DNA of 47,951 bases from Alphaproteobacteria bacterium (GTDB taxonomy: Bacteria; Pseudomonadota; Alphaproteobacteria; GCA-002720895), in the NCBI GenBank assembly GCA_022450705.1, contig JAKUPP010000006.1:1-47951 (forward strand). The letters run 5' to 3'. The position numbers and the translations under genes are program-made. The notes below the pieces were generated by a model. It was not told where the DNA came from, did no database searches, and saw nothing but the letters and a program-made list of their open reading frames with translations. Shown here in pieces: positions 46,677-47,951 of this stretch. Within the stretch, counting starts at the first letter, position 1. Each line of letters begins with the position of its first letter.

Positions 46677-47707
46677 ATTTTTTCAAAAAAATTATTTTTT
46701 TTTAAAAAAATATTTCTTTTTTTTTCATTTTTAAAACTTTTATATGCTAATGCTAGCTTAGCATATGTGGTTTCAAAACTTATTCTATCCAAATATTTTA
46801 CATTTAAATTTAATAAAGATTTTAAACTTGCATAAATATTTTTATTTTTTTCTGAAATAGGAGAGATATAAAAAGGAATTTTTTTGTGTCTGTTCTTTTT
46901 TATAAATTTTTCTAGTGAAAAATTTTCTTTAGTACTGCCTCTGGTGCTAGCTGTACCAGAATGGTATAACGTATGTAAAACAGCTTTTGGTTTTATTTTA
47001 TTAAAATTATAAATATCATAATTTAATCCAGGATATGGATTTATAATTAGAATTTTTTTTGAGAATCTAAATTTATTATTTAATTTATTAGTATTACCAT
47101 TCTTTTTTATAGAAAAAATAGATGGATTTTTTTTTTTCGTAAATTGAAATTTATTGTTTTTAAAATTACAAAATATGCCACTATATCTAGCATTTAAAAC
47201 ATTATCATAAGCATTTATTTGTTTTACCCTACTTCCTAGATAAAAAGATACAGAGCTTTCTTTAGGATTTTTATAGGATACATAAGTACCTTGGAGTTTT
47301 ATTTTTAAAATAAAATTTATTGCAGCTTCCAAGTTTTTTTTTCCAGTAGCATTTTTTTCTTTAATTGGTTTGTCACTACTAACTAAAATAACTGGTTTAT
47401 TAAAATTATAAAAGTATTGTGATAAAGCAGAAGAAGTAAAAGAAAGAGTATCAGTTCCATGTGTAATTATTATTCCTGAATAATCATTATTCCAGTTTTC
47501 TTCAATAGATTTAACGATACTATTCCAGTCATCTGGAATAGCATTTTCGCTTAAGATATTAATAGGTTGTATAATTTTAAAAAGGACTTCTTTGCTAGTT
47601 TTTTTTAAAAATGATTGCAAATAATTTTTTTGTGAAACATTAATTATATTTTTTTTTTTTTCACTTCCTATTGTTCCACCAGTTAATATTAGTAATATTG
47701 TTTTCAT
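46667..47707 (-). CDS. Asparaginase/glutaminase-like protein
   Basis: A 346-residue protein of the type I/II L-asparaginase family, which deamidates asparagine to aspartate. Seen: both threonine motifs, TGGTIGS (about residues 9-15) and THGTDTLSFTSSAL (about 80-93), a KNLEAAINFIL helix, and YLGSRVKQINAYDNVLNARYSG, a block typical of asparaginases. The C-terminal third is more divergent, with GTASTRGSTKENFSLEKFI, so an altered substrate is possible. No signal peptide is visible. It converges with hldE by 4 bases and is divergent from the lipoprotein gene. Confidence 0.78.
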   Translation of the reverse strand: MKTILLILTGGTIGSEKKKNIINVSQKNYLQSFLKKTSKEVLFKIIQPINILSENAIPDDWNSIVKSIEENWNNDYSGIIITHGTDTLSFTSSALSQYFYNFNKPVILVSSDKPIKEKNATGKKNLEAAINFILKIKLQGTYVSYKNPKESSVSFYLGSRVKQINAYDNVLNARYSGIFCNFKNNKFQFTKKKNPSIFSIKKNGNTNKLNNKFRFSKKILIINPYPGLNYDIYNFNKIKPKAVLHTLYHSGTASTRGSTKENFSLEKFIKKNRHKKIPFYISPISEKNKNIYASLKSLLNLNVKYLDRISFETTYAKLALAYKSFKNEKKRNIFLKKNNFFEKISF

Positions 47708-47743
47708 ACGATATTATAAAATAAATTACATTATTAAGAAAAA

Positions 47744-47951
47744 ATGTCTCGATTATTAGTATTTTTTTTAATTTTTTTTACGTATAGTTGTTCTTCTTTT
47801 AATACGGAACCCAAGTATACAATGAGAACATTCGACAAAAATGATCCTAAAATTTTGTTGATGCCTGTGGATATATCAATTTGTGAGCTAACTTTAGCTG
47901 GAATGTGCGAACCTAACGCTTCTTGGACTCAGAATTCAAAAGATAATATTA
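47744..47951 (+). CDS. Lipoprotein, 5' part only (cut by window end)
   Basis: An open frame from ATG 47744 to the last base, 69 residues so far with no stop. Seen: a type II signal peptide, MSRLLVFFLIFFTYSCSS, with a lipobox TYSC and Cys16 as the likely lipidation site, then NTEPKYTMRTFDKNDPKILLMPVDISICELTLAGM. Family not recognised; ILLMPVDISI could begin a conserved periplasmic domain. It would be an Lnt substrate. The 36-base gap before it (47708-47743) has no clear promoter. Confidence 0.7.
   Translation, partial: MSRLLVFFLIFFTYSCSSFNTEPKYTMRTFDKNDPKILLMPVDISICELTLAGMCEPNASWTQNSKDNI

Overview
This is an AT-rich, very tightly packed bacterial chromosome segment. Gene order and protein families point to a streamlined alphaproteobacterium, most like the SAR11/Pelagibacterales type. 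That assignment is my inference from the protein motifs, from the alphaproteobacterial gene blocks glnD-murJ-trpS, fur-olsB-plsC-miaB-phoH-ybeY-corC-lnt-metK-trmB-nusA-infB-rbfA-truB-rpsO-pnp, ubiE-coaBC-dut and rpsT-dnaA-dnaN-recF-gyrB, from the Irr and Fur/Mur-type regulators, and from the low GC visible by eye. Intergenic gaps are short, clear Shine-Dalgarno sequences are rare and TTG/GTG starts are common. I see no tRNA, rRNA, insertion sequence, prophage or CRISPR array.

Layout. 1-2851: the 3' end of an ampG muropeptide permease, then a phosphate module made of an OprP/OprO-like porin and a convergent pstS, each behind a PHO-box-like promoter. 3014-8814: glnD-murJ-trpS-nfu. 8891-11332: a small cell-wall set (Bax-like glucosaminidase, NodB-type deacetylase, VanX-type D-Ala-D-Ala dipeptidase). 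11369-20743: tsaB, a Fur-family regulator, an OlsB-like and an OlsA/PlsC-like acyltransferase, miaB, phoH, ybeY, corC-like, lnt, metK. 20740-28578: trmB, a terminator-like hairpin, then the translation/RNA block nusA-infB-rbfA-truB-rpsO-pnp. 28584-31598: fabA, a single gene encoding FabB fused to FabI, and an irr-like regulator. 31595-36665 (minus strand): SH3 protein, MoeB/ThiF-like E1, cysK, Rrf2 regulator, dut, coaBC, ubiE. 36794-43466: rpsT, dnaA, dnaN, recF, gyrB. 43475-47951: secreted ankyrin protein, small membrane protein, gmhA, hldE, an asparaginase-like gene and the start of a lipoprotein gene cut by the window edge.

How the genes work together. Most of the window is core housekeeping: translation and RNA turnover, replication initiation, fatty acid synthesis, lipoprotein acylation, heptose synthesis, nitrogen sensing. 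The more distinctive parts are the phosphate module with a possible ornithine-lipid pair (both fit phosphate-poor water), the cell-wall trio, and a cysteine/sulfur cluster.

The most unusual items are (1) the in-frame FabB-FabI fusion, keeping both sets of catalytic residues; (2) convergent gene pairs that end on one shared TTAA tetramer, which supplies a TAA stop to both strands and sits in or beside an inverted repeat; (3) conserved operons from which single members (rimI, rimP, ylxR, ubiB, mutM) are absent; and (4) a cysteine-free Rrf2 regulator beside cysK and an E1-like enzyme. I did not find a clearly new multi-gene system.
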